A stretch of DNA of 64,000 bases from Sphingomonadaceae bacterium 3R27E2-A (GCA_005503165.1 SCNT01000005.1:86335-150334); one strand, 5' to 3'; counted from the stretch's first letter, positions 41,454 to 50,714 are shown. Made by a program: numbers and translations. Notes: a model not told the origin generated them from the sequence alone.

Positions 41454-42041
41454 ATGGCCATTTCGCTGAACAAGAATTCGAGCGTCAGCCTGTCGAAGGA
41501 AGCCGGCGGCGGCGGGCTAACCCGCATCGCCCTCGGCGTGGGCTGGGACATGGCGCCTGCCAAAGGGTTTTTCGCCAAGCTCTCGGGCGGCAATGAAAGC
41601 ATCGACCTCGACGCCTCGTGCCTCGTCTTCGATAGCGGGGGCAATATCGTCGACGTCGTGTGGTTCCAGAAGCTGACCAGCGACGACGGCTCGATCCGGC
41701 ACAGCGGGGACAATCTCACCGGCGAGGGCGACGGCGACGACGAGACGATCATGATCGACCTGACGCGCCTGCCGCCCAACGTCGAGACGCTGGTGCTGAC
41801 CGTCACCAGCTTCCGCGGCCAGACCTTCGACAAGGTCGCCAACGCCTTCGGCCGCGTCATCGACCTCGCGACCAACCGCGAGCTCGCGCGCTACGACATC
41901 AGCGAGAGCGGCAGCTATACCGGGCTGATCCTCGCCTCGCTGAAGCGCAGCGGCGGCGAATGGATCTACAAGGCGCTGGGCGAACGCGCGCAGGGCGTGC
42001 ATGTCCAGCAGCTCGCCGACCAGTCGCGCGGCCTGATCTGA
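41454..42041 (+). CDS. terD: TerD family protein (first copy)
   Basis: 195-residue calcium-binding beta-sandwich protein of the TerD family. Conserved motifs: VGWDM, IDLDASCLVFD, GDNLTGEGDGDDE and VANAFGRVIDLATN. ATG 41454 has GGAGGAGAGACAG upstream; ATG 41430 would add eight residues. It heads a 14-kb collinear ter operon and probably follows its promoter within the 188-bp gap after mgtC. TerD proteins take part in stress, phage and tellurite responses near the membrane. Confidence 0.93.
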   Translation: MAISLNKNSSVSLSKEAGGGGLTRIALGVGWDMAPAKGFFAKLSGGNESIDLDASCLVFDSGGNIVDVVWFQKLTSDDGSIRHSGDNLTGEGDGDDETIMIDLTRLPPNVETLVLTVTSFRGQTFDKVANAFGRVIDLATNRELARYDISESGSYTGLILASLKRSGGEWIYKALGERAQGVHVQQLADQSRGLI

Positions 42042-42061
42042 TCCGTCTTTTTAACGATCCG

Positions 42062-42082
42062 CGTCGCGGCTGAGCCGCGACG
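42062..42082 (+). promoter_or_regulatory. Hairpin before terA
   Basis: CGTCGCGGC-TGA-GCCGCGACG is a perfect 9-bp stem with a three-base loop, ending 2-3 bases before the AAGGGGGG ribosome site of terA. Without a T-run it is more likely an RNA-stability or translation-control element than a terminator. Confidence 0.55.
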
Positions 42083-42097
42083 GCAAGGGGGGCATCG

Positions 42098-43288
42098 ATG
42101 CAATTGCAAAAGGGTGAAAAGCGCGGCCTCGCCGATCTCGGCGTCGGCAACCGCTGCGAAGTCGCGGTGTCCTTCGGCCTCGCGGGGGTCGATATCGCCG
42201 CCTTCGGCCTCAATGCCGAGCGCAAGATCGGCGACGACCGCTATGTCGTGCTCTTCTCCAACCCGCGCACGCCCGAAGGCGCGATCAGCCTGTCGCCCTC
42301 GTCGGACCGCGCGGTGTTCGCGGTCGACCTCGACGCGCTGCCAGCCAGCATCGACCGCATCGTCTTCACCGCGACGCACGACGATCGCTCGATCGCCGAT
42401 GCCAAGCCGCTTCTGGTGTCGATCGACGGCGGCAAGGCCGAGTTCAATGTCGCCGAGCATCTCACCAACGAAAAGGCGGTGATGATGGTCGAATTTTACC
42501 GCCACAGCTCGGGCTGGAAATGCGGCACGATCGCCGCGGGCTTCGCCGGCGGGCTCGCGAGCCTGATCGGCCATTTCGGCGGCGAGGTGGCCGACGCGCC
42601 GGCTCCCGCGCCCGCCCCGGCACCTGCGCCAACCCCGGCTCCCGCTCCGGCCCCTGCGCCGGCTCCCGCGCCCGCGGCCCCGGTCAGCCTCAAGAAGATC
42701 ACTCTCGAAAAATCGAGCCCCAGCGTCAGCCTCAAGAAAACCGGCTCGACCTTCGGCGAGATCGTGCTCAACCTCAACTGGAGCCAGCCCGAGCAGAAGC
42801 GCGGCTTCTTTGGCGGCGGGCCCAAGAATATCGACCTCGACCTCGGCGTGCTGTTCGAACTGCAGGACGGTTACAAGGGCGTGATCCAGGCGCTGGGCCG
42901 CGCGTTCGGCGATTTCCACCGGGAGCCCTTCATCCAGCTGTCGGGCGACGACCGCACCGGCGCGGTGTCGGCGGGCGAGACGATCCGCGTCAACGGCCAA
43001 TATTTCGACCATATCAAGCGGATCGCGGTGTTCGCGCTGATCTACGACGGGGTTCCCAACTGGAACAAGACCGACGGCGTCGTGAAGATGACGATCCCGG
43101 GCCAGCCTGAGATCGAGGTGCGCCTCGACGAGGGGCGCGACAATTGCCGGCTGTGCGGCATCGCGATCCTCGATAACGAGGGCGGCAGCCTCAAGATGCA
43201 GCGCCACATGCGCTATTACCGTGATCAGAAGGAATATGCCGACGACATCGGCATTTTCCTGCGCTGGGCCGCGGGTTCGAAAGACTGA
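42098..43288 (+). CDS. terA: TerA-like protein (two TerD-fold domains)
   Basis: 396 residues. The N-terminal TerD-like domain (1-165) is joined by a Pro/Ala linker (about 168-190, alternating PAPAP) to a C-terminal domain with TerA hallmarks: GEIVLNLNWSQP, KNIDLDLGVLFEL, IQALGRAFGDF, LSGDDRTGAVSAGE, ALIYDGVPNW and IEVRLDEGRDNCRLCGIAIL. TerA works with TerC and TerD proteins at the inner membrane. Position after terD and before the TerC-like gene is the usual order. Confidence 0.92.
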   Translation: MQLQKGEKRGLADLGVGNRCEVAVSFGLAGVDIAAFGLNAERKIGDDRYVVLFSNPRTPEGAISLSPSSDRAVFAVDLDALPASIDRIVFTATHDDRSIADAKPLLVSIDGGKAEFNVAEHLTNEKAVMMVEFYRHSSGWKCGTIAAGFAGGLASLIGHFGGEVADAPAPAPAPAPAPTPAPAPAPAPAPAPAAPVSLKKITLEKSSPSVSLKKTGSTFGEIVLNLNWSQPEQKRGFFGGGPKNIDLDLGVLFELQDGYKGVIQALGRAFGDFHREPFIQLSGDDRTGAVSAGETIRVNGQYFDHIKRIAVFALIYDGVPNWNKTDGVVKMTIPGQPEIEVRLDEGRDNCRLCGIAILDNEGGSLKMQRHMRYYRDQKEYADDIGIFLRWAAGSKD

Positions 43289-43327
43289 TTTTTAAAGACC
43301 GCTCCGGCGGGAAGGGGATGAATTTCC

Positions 43328-44386
43328 ATGTTCAAACATTTCGGCGGCTCGCTGCTGTTCACCGTCGTCGCGCTCGCTTTGGGCGGCTGGTACGGCTGGG
43401 AGCTTACCGGCACGATCGACGGTGCACTCGGCATCGTTTGGATCTGTATCGTGCTCTCGGTCCTCGAGGTTTCGTTGTCGTTCGACAATGCTGCGGTCAA
43501 CGCCTCGGTCTTGAAGGACATGGATCCCAAGTGGCAGCAGCGCTTCCTCACCTGGGGCATCGCGATCGCGGTCTTCGGGATGCGCATCGTCTTCCCGCTG
43601 GTGATCGTGATGGTCGCCGCGGGGCTCGGCCCGATCGAGGCGTTCAAGCTCGCGCTCAATGAGCCGCAGGAATATCAGCGCATCGTCAGCGACGCGCATA
43701 TCGGCCTGATGGGCTTCGGCGGCGCCTTCCTCGGCATGGTCGGCCTCAAATATTTCTTCGACTCCGACAAGGAGGTCGACTGGATCGCCGCGATCGAACG
43801 GCCGCTGGCCAAGGTCGCCGACATCGATGCGGTGGCAATCGGGCTGGTCCTGCTCGGCACCTGGTTGACCTCGACGATGTTGTCAGACGCCGATGCGCTG
43901 GTCTTCATCATCGCCGCGATCGGCGGCCTCCTGACCTTCATCGTCGTCGAGATCGTCAACCATGTGCTCGAACCCCCGACGCCGACGACCGGCCAGGTGG
44001 CGAAGGCCGGCTTCGGGGCCTTCCTCTACCTCGAAGTGCTCGACGCCAGCTTCTCGTTCGACGGCGTGATCGGCGCTTTCGCGCTCACCAACAATCTCAT
44101 CATCATCGCCATCGGCCTCGGCATCGGCGCGATGTTCGTGCGTTCGATGACGATCTTCCTTGTCCGCAAGGGCACGATGTCCGAATATCGCTACCTTGAG
44201 CATGGCGCCTTCTATGCCATTCTCGCGCTGGCGGTGATCATGTACATCAACACCTTCCAGCATATTCCCGAGGTGATCACCGGGCTGATCGGTGCGGTGC
44301 TGATCGGCATCGCCTTCTGGTCCTCGGTGCGCTGGAACCGGGCGAATCCGGACGGCGAAGGGGAGGCCGAGGCCGCCACCGCTTGA
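43328..44386 (+). CDS. DUF475/TerC-like integral membrane protein
   Basis: 352-residue polytopic membrane protein with about nine segments. Repeated acidic motifs typical of the TerC superfamily are present: LEVSLSFDNAAVNASVL near residue 47 and LEVLDASFSFDGVIGAFALT near 237, each with an Asp-Asn or Asp-Gly inside the membrane. The length and sequence fit DUF475 rather than the shorter TerC. TerC-like proteins have been linked to metal (Mn/Ca) export and membrane-protein metalation. Anchors the ter complex. Confidence 0.9.
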   Translation: MFKHFGGSLLFTVVALALGGWYGWELTGTIDGALGIVWICIVLSVLEVSLSFDNAAVNASVLKDMDPKWQQRFLTWGIAIAVFGMRIVFPLVIVMVAAGLGPIEAFKLALNEPQEYQRIVSDAHIGLMGFGGAFLGMVGLKYFFDSDKEVDWIAAIERPLAKVADIDAVAIGLVLLGTWLTSTMLSDADALVFIIAAIGGLLTFIVVEIVNHVLEPPTPTTGQVAKAGFGAFLYLEVLDASFSFDGVIGAFALTNNLIIIAIGLGIGAMFVRSMTIFLVRKGTMSEYRYLEHGAFYAILALAVIMYINTFQHIPEVITGLIGAVLIGIAFWSSVRWNRANPDGEGEAEAATA

Positions 44387-44410
44387 AGATAACAGGGACG
44401 CACCATCACG

Positions 44411-44434
44411 GGTGGCCGGACGGTCCGGTCGCCC
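44411..44434 (+). promoter_or_regulatory. Hairpin before the second terD gene
   Basis: CCGGAC-G-GTCCGG (44416-44428) with outer pairs GGGTG/CGCCC makes a stem of about 11 bp between the DUF475 gene and terD. Confidence 0.45.
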
Positions 44435-44461
44435 AATCAGAAACGGAAAGGATGACATTCC

Positions 44462-45037
44462 ATGGCTATCTCTCTTTCAAAAGGCGGCAACGTCAGCCTG
44501 TCCAAGGAATCGCCCGGCCTCGACGAGGTTATGGTCGGCCTCGGCTGGGACGTCCGCGCCACCGACGGGCAGGATTTCGATCTCGACGCTTCGGCCTTCC
44601 TGCTGAAGGGCGACGGCAAGGTCCGCTCGGACGGGGACTTCTGCTTCTATAACAACAAGGATATCGGCGGCGCCGTGGTCCATCAGGGCGACAACCGCAC
44701 CGGCGAAGGCGAGGGCGACGACGAGCAGATCAAGATCGTGCTGTCGAAGGTCCCCGCCGACGTCGAGAAGGTCGCAGTGGCGGTCACAATCCACGACGGC
44801 GAATCGCGCGGCCAGAGCTTCGGCCAGGTTTCGAACGCCTTCATTCGCCTGGTCGACAACAAGACCGGGACGGAAATCGTGCGCTACGACTTGTCGGAAG
44901 ATGCCTCGGTCGAGACCGCGATGATCCTCGGCGAAGTCTATCGCAACGCCGGCGAATGGAAGTTCCGCGCCGTCGGGCAGGGCTTCAAGGGCGGGCTCGG
45001 CCCGCTCGCCAGCAACTATGGCGTCAACATCGGTTGA
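44462..45037 (+). CDS. terD: TerD family protein (second copy)
   Basis: 191 residues, canonical Ter[14 protein letters not shown] at the start, [37 protein letters not shown] (calcium site), [27 protein letters not shown] and a YGVNIG end. GGAAAGGATGACATTCC gives the ribosome site. Forms a tandem pair with the next gene; the two are close paralogues. Confidence 0.95.
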   Translation: MAISLSKGGNVSLSKESPGLDEVMVGLGWDVRATDGQDFDLDASAFLLKGDGKVRSDGDFCFYNNKDIGGAVVHQGDNRTGEGEGDDEQIKIVLSKVPADVEKVAVAVTIHDGESRGQSFGQVSNAFIRLVDNKTGTEIVRYDLSEDASVETAMILGEVYRNAGEWKFRAVGQGFKGGLGPLASNYGVNIG

Positions 45038-45055
45038 TGCGGACATGACGGAGGG

Positions 45056-45080
45056 ACCGGCGGGCATAGGGCCGGCCGGT
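45056..45080 (+). promoter_or_regulatory. Inverted repeat between the tandem terD genes
   Basis: ACCGGC (45056-45061) and GCCGGT (45075-45080) flank a 13-base GC-rich loop. Weak alone, but placed like the hairpins in other gaps of this operon. Confidence 0.35.
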
Positions 45081-45110
45081 TGCTTCTACGGATTTTGAAA
45101 GGACGCGGAC

Positions 45111-45692
45111 ATGGCAGTGTCATTGAGCAAGGGCGGCAATGTGTCGCTCAGCAAGGAAGCGCCCGGCCTGTCGGCGGTGACCGTGGGCCTCGGCTGGGAC
45201 GTGCGCCAGACAGACGGCGCGGCCTTCGACCTCGACGCCTCGGCGTTCGTCGTCGGCGCCAACGACAAGGTGCTGAGCGACGCGCATTTCATCTTCTACA
45301 ACAACAAGGCCTCGCCTGACGGAGCGGTCGTCTATGGCGGCGACAACCGCACCGGCGAGGGCGCGGGCGACGACGAGACGGTCAAGGTCGATTTCGGCCG
45401 CCTCGGCGCCGATGTGAAGAAGGTCGTCGTCGCGGTCACGATCCACGAGGGGCAGGAGCGGAAGCAGAATTTCGGCTCGGTCTCAAACGCCTATGCGCGC
45501 GTGATCAACGACGCCGACGGCAAGGAACTCGCGCGCTTCGACCTCTCGGAAGACGGCAGCATGAACACCTCGCTGATCTTCGTCGAGCTGTATCGCGGCC
45601 CGCAGGGTGACATCAAGGTCAAGGCGATCGGCGAAGGCTGGGAAAGCGGTCTTTCGGGCCTCGCCGGCAGCATGGGCGTCAATCTTGGCTGA
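45111..45692 (+). CDS. terD: TerD/TerE family protein (third copy)
   Basis: 193 residues with the same layout as the preceding copy: [53 protein letters not shown] and a MGVNLG end. GAAAGGACGCGGAC is the ribosome site. Could equally be called TerE or TerZ; the paralogues cannot be separated by eye. Confidence 0.95.
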   Translation: MAVSLSKGGNVSLSKEAPGLSAVTVGLGWDVRQTDGAAFDLDASAFVVGANDKVLSDAHFIFYNNKASPDGAVVYGGDNRTGEGAGDDETVKVDFGRLGADVKKVVVAVTIHEGQERKQNFGSVSNAYARVINDADGKELARFDLSEDGSMNTSLIFVELYRGPQGDIKVKAIGEGWESGLSGLAGSMGVNLG

Positions 45693-45711
45693 TCGCTTGC
45701 CCGGTCTCTGC

Positions 45712-45735
45712 GGGACCCTGGTCCCGGCATGCCGG
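45712..45735 (+). promoter_or_regulatory. Overlapping palindromes before the ATP-grasp gene
   Basis: GGGAC-CCTG-GTCCC (45712-45725) runs into the perfect 12-bp palindrome CCGGCATGCCGG (45724-45735), which covers the ATG at 45729. The two stems are mutually exclusive. They may tune expression of the biosynthetic genes relative to the terD genes. Confidence 0.45.
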
Positions 45736-46754
45736 GCGCGATGATGCGCATCTGGTTCAATCGCGGTTTTTCGCTGGCGCCGATCGCGGGGCTGATGCGC
45801 GCTGCCGATCCCTCGCTCGAGGTCTGTATCAGCGTGTCGCCGCATGCGGCGCGCTATCCGGGGCCGAGTGCGACGTGGATCGACGGAGGCTCGGCCGATG
45901 CACCCGCCGACGACCGCGACGCCTATCTGGCGTGGGTGCGTCACACGATCGCGCGCGAGTCGATCGACCTCTTCATTCCGACCCGCCATCGCAAGCTCAT
46001 TGCGGAAGCGGAGCTGCCGTGCCGCGTGCACCTGCCCGCCGACATGGCGACGCTCGCGCTGCTCGACGACAAATATGGCTTTGCCGAGGCGCTGGCGGGC
46101 GAGGAGCATCACCTGCCGACTTATCTCGCGCAGAGCAGCGGCGAACTCGCCGACCTGCTCGCGCGCTGGCCCGACGACGGGTCGAGCCCCTGCGTCAAGC
46201 CGCGGCAAGGGGTCAACGGGCTCGGCTTCTGGCTCCTGATCGACGTCGACCCGATGGCGCATCTGAAAGACCCCGAACGCCGCCGCATCCGCGCCGAGCT
46301 CTATGTCGCGGCGCTCGCCGAGCAGGAGGCGCGCGGGCCGATCGACGACATCGTCGTTATGCCCTATCTGCCCGGCCCCGAAATCTCGTTCGACATTTTG
46401 GCCGATCACGGTCGCCTGCTCAAATATGCCGCGCGCACCAAGATGGCGAACGGCCACCAGCATATCGTCTCGCGCCATCCGCTCGCAGACGCGGTAGCGG
46501 CGATCGTCGCGCGCTTCGGCCTCCACGGCCTCGTCAACGCGCAGTTCCGCCGCGCGAACGACGACAGCTGGAAATTGCTCGAGATCAACGCCCGGCCCGC
46601 GGGCGGGGTGGTCTATGCCGACCAGGTCGGCTGCCGCCTCGTCGCTGACTGGGCCGGCCTGCTCACCGGCAGGATAACCCCCGAAACGATCGACCGCAGC
46701 GCGATCGACAGCGAGGTGTCGTTTACCACCGTGGTCCAGGCCGTCGCGGCATGA
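45729..46754 (+). CDS. ATP-grasp family ligase of the ter operon
   Basis: 341 residues. ATP-grasp features: PCVKPRQGVNGLGFW (Lys and Gly-rich loop), VVMPYLPGPEISFDILAD and the metal-binding LLEINARPAGG. Such proteins ligate a carboxylate to an amine or thiol with ATP. It begins the part of the operon that is predicted to build a nucleoside- or peptide-like metabolite. Starts at 45729, 45741 or 45744; the ATG at 45744 (MRIWFNRGF) fits relatives best. Confidence 0.9.
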   Translation: MPGAMMRIWFNRGFSLAPIAGLMRAADPSLEVCISVSPHAARYPGPSATWIDGGSADAPADDRDAYLAWVRHTIARESIDLFIPTRHRKLIAEAELPCRVHLPADMATLALLDDKYGFAEALAGEEHHLPTYLAQSSGELADLLARWPDDGSSPCVKPRQGVNGLGFWLLIDVDPMAHLKDPERRRIRAELYVAALAEQEARGPIDDIVVMPYLPGPEISFDILADHGRLLKYAARTKMANGHQHIVSRHPLADAVAAIVARFGLHGLVNAQFRRANDDSWKLLEINARPAGGVVYADQVGCRLVADWAGLLTGRITPETIDRSAIDSEVSFTTVVQAVAA

Positions 46755-46767
46755 AGGGGGAGGGGCG

Positions 46768-47898
46768 ATGATCAAGGCGCAACCCGGCGAACGGCTGGCG
46801 GTCGACGGCAACAGCGCATGCACGATCCGCGTCGGCGGGCGCGGCGCCGATCGCGTCGGCGTGCTCGCGGTGTCGCGCGAGGGCGCCTTCCAGCCGCTCG
46901 AAAAGGGCAGCGGCGCGGGCGAGTGGACCTTGTCGGCGATGTCCGACCTCGGCGACCATGCCGAACTCCTGCTCTACATCGTCGACGACCGCAGCGGCGG
47001 CTTCGTCAACGACGCCTATCCGCTCACCGTCGATTTCGGCGGCACCAGCTACGACTTTCCCGCCCCCTTCGACCAGCTCGCCGCGGTGATCATCGCCGAG
47101 GTCTATCTGCGTAATGGCGCGCGGCGGGTGAAGGTCGCCAACGAAGGCTATACCTTCGGCATCGAAGCCTTCGCGCGTGCGCGCAATTTCTCGGTCGACG
47201 CGATCCCGGGGCGCCAGCGCAGCAGCGGTGGCGGCGGTTCGGGCAATCCCTGGGACGATCACCGCCCGCCGCCGCCGCCGGGCACCTCGCTCGGCTCGGG
47301 CAGCGGCGTGCTCGTCGCGCCGGGGGTCGTCGTCACCAACGCGCATGTCATCGAGGGCGGCAACGACTTCAAACTCGGCGGCAGCAAGCAGGCGCTGACC
47401 ATGCTCGCGGTCGATCCGATGCACGACCTCGCGATCCTGCAGGGCGAGGTCCAGGGCACCCCGCTGCCGCTCCGCCATACGGCGCCGATCTGGCTGGGCG
47501 AGGCGGTGCTCGCCGCGGGCTATCCGCTGATGGACCTGCTGGGTAGCGACCTCAAGGTCTCGACCGGCAATGTCTCCGGGCTCAAGGGCTGGGAGGGCGA
47601 CGTCGCGCGCTTCCAGTTCACCGCGCCGATCGGCTCGGGCTCGTCGGGCGGCGCGATCCTCGACGAATTCGGCAACCTCGTCGGCATCACCTCCTCGTCG
47701 CTGGCGCACGGCAACCTGCGCGATCGCGGCGCGATCAGCGAGAATGTCAATTTCGGGATCAAGGTCGCGCTGGTGCACGAGATGCTCGCGGCCTCGGGCG
47801 TCGATGTTCCGCACGGCGGCCTGTCGGAGGACAATAATCGCCGCAACGTCGTGCAGCGGCTGCGCGGCTCGGTGATCAGCATCATCGTCAGCAGCTGA
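46768..47898 (+). CDS. TerD-like domain fused to a trypsin-like serine protease
   Basis: 376 residues. The first 150 residues look like a divergent TerD-type sandwich (CTIRVGGRGADRVGVLAVSREG, LLYIVDDRSGGFVNDAYPLTVDF, IAEVYLRNGARRVKVANEGY). A Gly/Pro-rich linker (155-178) leads to a chymotrypsin-fold protease with the full triad His193 (VTNAHVIEGG), Asp220 (MHDLAIL) and Ser293 (GSGSSGGAIL). No signal peptide, so probably cytoplasmic and tethered to the Ter complex. A protease fused to a Ter domain suggests stress-triggered cleavage of a target. Confidence 0.85.
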   Translation: MIKAQPGERLAVDGNSACTIRVGGRGADRVGVLAVSREGAFQPLEKGSGAGEWTLSAMSDLGDHAELLLYIVDDRSGGFVNDAYPLTVDFGGTSYDFPAPFDQLAAVIIAEVYLRNGARRVKVANEGYTFGIEAFARARNFSVDAIPGRQRSSGGGGSGNPWDDHRPPPPPGTSLGSGSGVLVAPGVVVTNAHVIEGGNDFKLGGSKQALTMLAVDPMHDLAILQGEVQGTPLPLRHTAPIWLGEAVLAAGYPLMDLLGSDLKVSTGNVSGLKGWEGDVARFQFTAPIGSGSSGGAILDEFGNLVGITSSSLAHGNLRDRGAISENVNFGIKVALVHEMLAASGVDVPHGGLSEDNNRRNVVQRLRGSVISIIVSS

Positions 47899-47915
47899 GC
47901 CGGACGGCCGCCGCC

Positions 47916-48743
47916 ATGCCCTTGCCCGACCGGCTCGAAGCCATATTCGACGGCGACGCGATCCGCTTCGCCGACAACCAAGGCAATCCGCTCGATCCCG
48001 CGCTCTATCCCGTCGCGCGCCGCGCAATGAAGGCCGAGATCTGCGAGTTGCTGGCGCAGCATGCCGCGGCGCGCAATGCGCAGGTCAATGCGTTGACGAG
48101 GCAACATCACGACATTCCCGTCGGGATGCGCACGCCGCCACCCGCCGTGGCCAAGCCGCAGCGCGACGCCTATGCCAGCGACCAGGCGCATATCGAGGCG
48201 GTGATGCTCTGGCGCGCCGCGGCCGCCAATACCGGCCCCGCGACCATGGGGATCGAGGAGCAATTGCTCGCCGCGCTCGGCAGCCTGCAATTCCCGTGCA
48301 CAACGAATGTCGCGCTCGAATTGCGCGGCGGCCGGTTGCTCCTCAACGTGGACCTGCCCGCGATCGAAGACATGCCCGCCAGCCGCTGGGTGACCAATAT
48401 CGGTTATGCGGCGCTGATCGCGCGACCCATCCCGCCAAGGGATGTCGCTGCGCTCTATCTCGGCCATGTCGCCTCGCTGATCCTGCGCTTGATCGGGCAC
48501 AGCTTTTCGGTCAGTAGCGATATCGGTTCGGTCGCGGTCTCCGCTTACACGCAGCGCCGTGGACCCACCGGTCAGCTTGCCGACGAATATGTCGCGGTCG
48601 CCGAAATCGACCGCAATGGCTGGAACCAGGTCGATTGCGCCAATATGCGGGCGATCGACCCCGCGGAACTCCTGCGCCGCTTCGGGGCGAAGCTGGAGGC
48701 CGATCCGCGGGGCAAGCTGAAAGTCCAGCAGCGCTTCGATTAG
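47916..48743 (+). CDS. Ter-operon protein of unknown function (275 aa)
   Basis: No family recognised. Residues 1-70 look helical, 75-100 polar and disordered (GMRTPPPAVAKPQRDAYAS), and 110-275 mixed alpha/beta with NVALELRGGRLLLNVDLPAIEDMP and DEYVAVAEIDRNGW, the last resembling a small beta-sheet domain also seen near SH3-type restriction proteins but not enough to name. Embedded 17 bp after the TerD-protease gene and collinear with it. Confidence 0.8.
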   Translation: MPLPDRLEAIFDGDAIRFADNQGNPLDPALYPVARRAMKAEICELLAQHAAARNAQVNALTRQHHDIPVGMRTPPPAVAKPQRDAYASDQAHIEAVMLWRAAAANTGPATMGIEEQLLAALGSLQFPCTTNVALELRGGRLLLNVDLPAIEDMPASRWVTNIGYAALIARPIPPRDVAALYLGHVASLILRLIGHSFSVSSDIGSVAVSAYTQRRGPTGQLADEYVAVAEIDRNGWNQVDCANMRAIDPAELLRRFGAKLEADPRGKLKVQQRFD

Positions 48744-48820
48744 GGCGCGTTCGTCGTCGACTGGCCGACCGGGCCGAAACCGCCATCATGATTTCACCAA
48801 TTCGAGGAAAAACTGCGTCC

Positions 48821-49969
48821 ATGCTTCAGGAGCTGTCCCAGAAGATCATGATCGACCTTGCGACCGGGCGGCTGGAGCTGGTGACCGCGGAGGATGTCGA
48901 CCTCCACGCCTATTGCGATTTCGCCGCGCGCGCGAACCCCAAGCGCGGGTTCCTGATCGTGTCGAAGGTCCTCGGCCGCCACCTCCCCGCGCGCCCGGCC
49001 GCGATGCGCGAGGCGATGGACGCGATGGCGGCCCGGATCGCCGGCGACCTGCCCGGACCCGTCGCCTTCCTCGGCATGGCCGAAACCGCGACCGCGCTCG
49101 GGCAGGGGGTTTTCGCGGCGTGGCAGGCGCGCCATCCGGGGCTTGAAGCCGTCTATCTGCAATCGTCGCGCCAGCGCGCCTTGGGCGCCGAGGTGATCGC
49201 GCGTTTCGAGGAAGGGCATAGCCACGCCACCTCGCACCTCGTCCAGATCGCCGACCCCGCAATCCGCGCTCTCGCGGCCTCGGCGCGGTCGCTGGTGATC
49301 GTCGACGATGAATGCTCGACGGGCAAGACCTTCGCCGCCGCCGCCGAGGCGCTGGTCGCCGCCATGCCGCTGATCGAGCGGATCGAGACGGTGTGCATCA
49401 CCGACTGGAGCGACCGCGCCTATCTGGGCGCGATGCCGCGTCCCGGTGCTGCGCGCGCGATTGTCGCGGGCCGGATGCACTGGACCCCTGCTGCGGTGCA
49501 GACCGCCGTCCCCGAACTGGCCGCAACCAGCAACGCCCCCGGCGCCGCGCCGGGGATGGGCATGGCGAGCCGCACCGGCCTGCTCGCAGCCGAAGCCGCG
49601 AAGCGCGCGCCGGTGCGCGCCGCGCCGGGCGAGCGCGTGCTCGTCCTCGGTGAAGGCGAGCATAGTTACGAAGCGCTGCGCGTGGCCGAAGAGGTCGAAA
49701 GCCATGGCGGCGTCTCTGCGGTCCAGTGCATCACGCGCAGCCCGGCGCTACTCGGCGGCGCGATGGCCAGCCGTTCGACCTTCGCCGATAGCTATGGCAG
49801 CGGCGCGCCCTGCTTTCTCTACAATATGCTGAGCCATAAGCCCGACCGCGTGCTCGTCGTCACCGAAGTCGCCGCGGACCAGCAGGCCGAAACCGAGGCC
49901 GCGCTCGCCGAACTCGGCTCGGCGGTGCCGGTCGAAATCATCCTCTGTCATTATGCGGCGGAGGGCTGA
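48821..49969 (+). CDS. Phosphoribosyltransferase with TRSP domain
   Basis: 382 residues. The N-terminal PRTase domain has the PRPP loop SLVIVDDECSTGKTF; the C-terminal TRSP domain holds VLVLGEGEHSYEALRVAEEVE and the signature TRSP (CITRSPALLGG) with YGSGAPCFLYN. In Ter systems this enzyme is predicted to attach a base to phosphoribose. ATG 48821 has GAGGAAA upstream; ATG 48788 is an alternative. Confidence 0.9.
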   Translation: MLQELSQKIMIDLATGRLELVTAEDVDLHAYCDFAARANPKRGFLIVSKVLGRHLPARPAAMREAMDAMAARIAGDLPGPVAFLGMAETATALGQGVFAAWQARHPGLEAVYLQSSRQRALGAEVIARFEEGHSHATSHLVQIADPAIRALAASARSLVIVDDECSTGKTFAAAAEALVAAMPLIERIETVCITDWSDRAYLGAMPRPGAARAIVAGRMHWTPAAVQTAVPELAATSNAPGAAPGMGMASRTGLLAAEAAKRAPVRAAPGERVLVLGEGEHSYEALRVAEEVESHGGVSAVQCITRSPALLGGAMASRSTFADSYGSGAPCFLYNMLSHKPDRVLVVTEVAADQQAETEAALAELGSAVPVEIILCHYAAEG

Positions 49970-49973
49970 TCCG

Positions 49974-50714
49974 ATGCGCCCGCTCGTCCTCACCGACCTC
50001 GACGACACCCTGTTCCAGACGATGCCCAAATGCCCGCCGGGCACGGAGGGGCTGCGCCAGATGAGCAGCTTGGTCGACGGCAGTCCCAGCGGTTTCGCGA
50101 CCCCGATGCAGCAGCATTTCCTGCGCTGGCTGCAGGAAGGCACCGTCGTCCCCGTGACCGCGCGCGGGCGCGACGTGCTCGCGCGCGTGGCGATCGAACA
50201 GGCGCCGGCAATCTGCTCGAACGGCGGCTGCATCCTCGGCGACGACGGCGAGATCGACCGCGTGTGGCATGACCGGCTGGCAGGCGAGGCGCGCCGCGTC
50301 GATCCGGTCGTCGACGTTTATCGCGCGATCAGCGACCCCCTCTGCACCGTCAGCTTCCGCCACTGGATGGTCGAGGAAAACGGCCTCGACCTCTATGTCG
50401 TGATCAAGAGCAACGCGCATGACGACGAGGCGCTGGCGGTGCTCGAACAGGAACTGGCACCCCGCGTGCCGAAAGGCTGGCGCTGTCATCGCAATGGCAA
50501 TAATCTCGCCTATCTGCCGCCCTGGCTCAGCAAGCGCGTCGCCGTACGCTACCTGATCGACCGCGCGCGGACCGAGGCGCCCGACCGGCCGGTGATCGGG
50601 ATCGGCGACAGCGTCTCGGACGCCGGTTTCATGGACCTTTGCGACTTCGCGGTGGTGCCCACGCGCTCGCAGCTGTGGGCTGCGATCATCGAAGGCAATG
50701 GCTGGGTCGACTGA
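49974..50714 (+). CDS. HAD-superfamily phosphatase of the ter operon
   Basis: 246 residues. HAD motif I DLDDTLF at the N-terminus, motif II VTARGRD, motif III Lys near SKRVAVRYL and motif IV IGIGDSVSDAGFMD are intact, with a Cof-like cap between. It would dephosphorylate an intermediate of the Ter pathway. ATG 49974 with GGAGGG upstream; start ATG 49953 is less likely. Six bases before the next gene. Confidence 0.9.
   Translation: MRPLVLTDLDDTLFQTMPKCPPGTEGLRQMSSLVDGSPSGFATPMQQHFLRWLQEGTVVPVTARGRDVLARVAIEQAPAICSNGGCILGDDGEIDRVWHDRLAGEARRVDPVVDVYRAISDPLCTVSFRHWMVEENGLDLYVVIKSNAHDDEALAVLEQELAPRVPKGWRCHRNGNNLAYLPPWLSKRVAVRYLIDRARTEAPDRPVIGIGDSVSDAGFMDLCDFAVVPTRSQLWAAIIEGNGWVD

Noticed and set aside
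42600..42675. Short tandem repeats that could suggest a CRISPR or VNTR
   Set aside because: They encode the Pro/Ala linker between the two domains of TerA, in frame, with no spacers.
49153..49705. Antisense frames across the ter biosynthetic genes
   Set aside because: They lack starts with ribosome sites and overlap conserved enzymes throughout.
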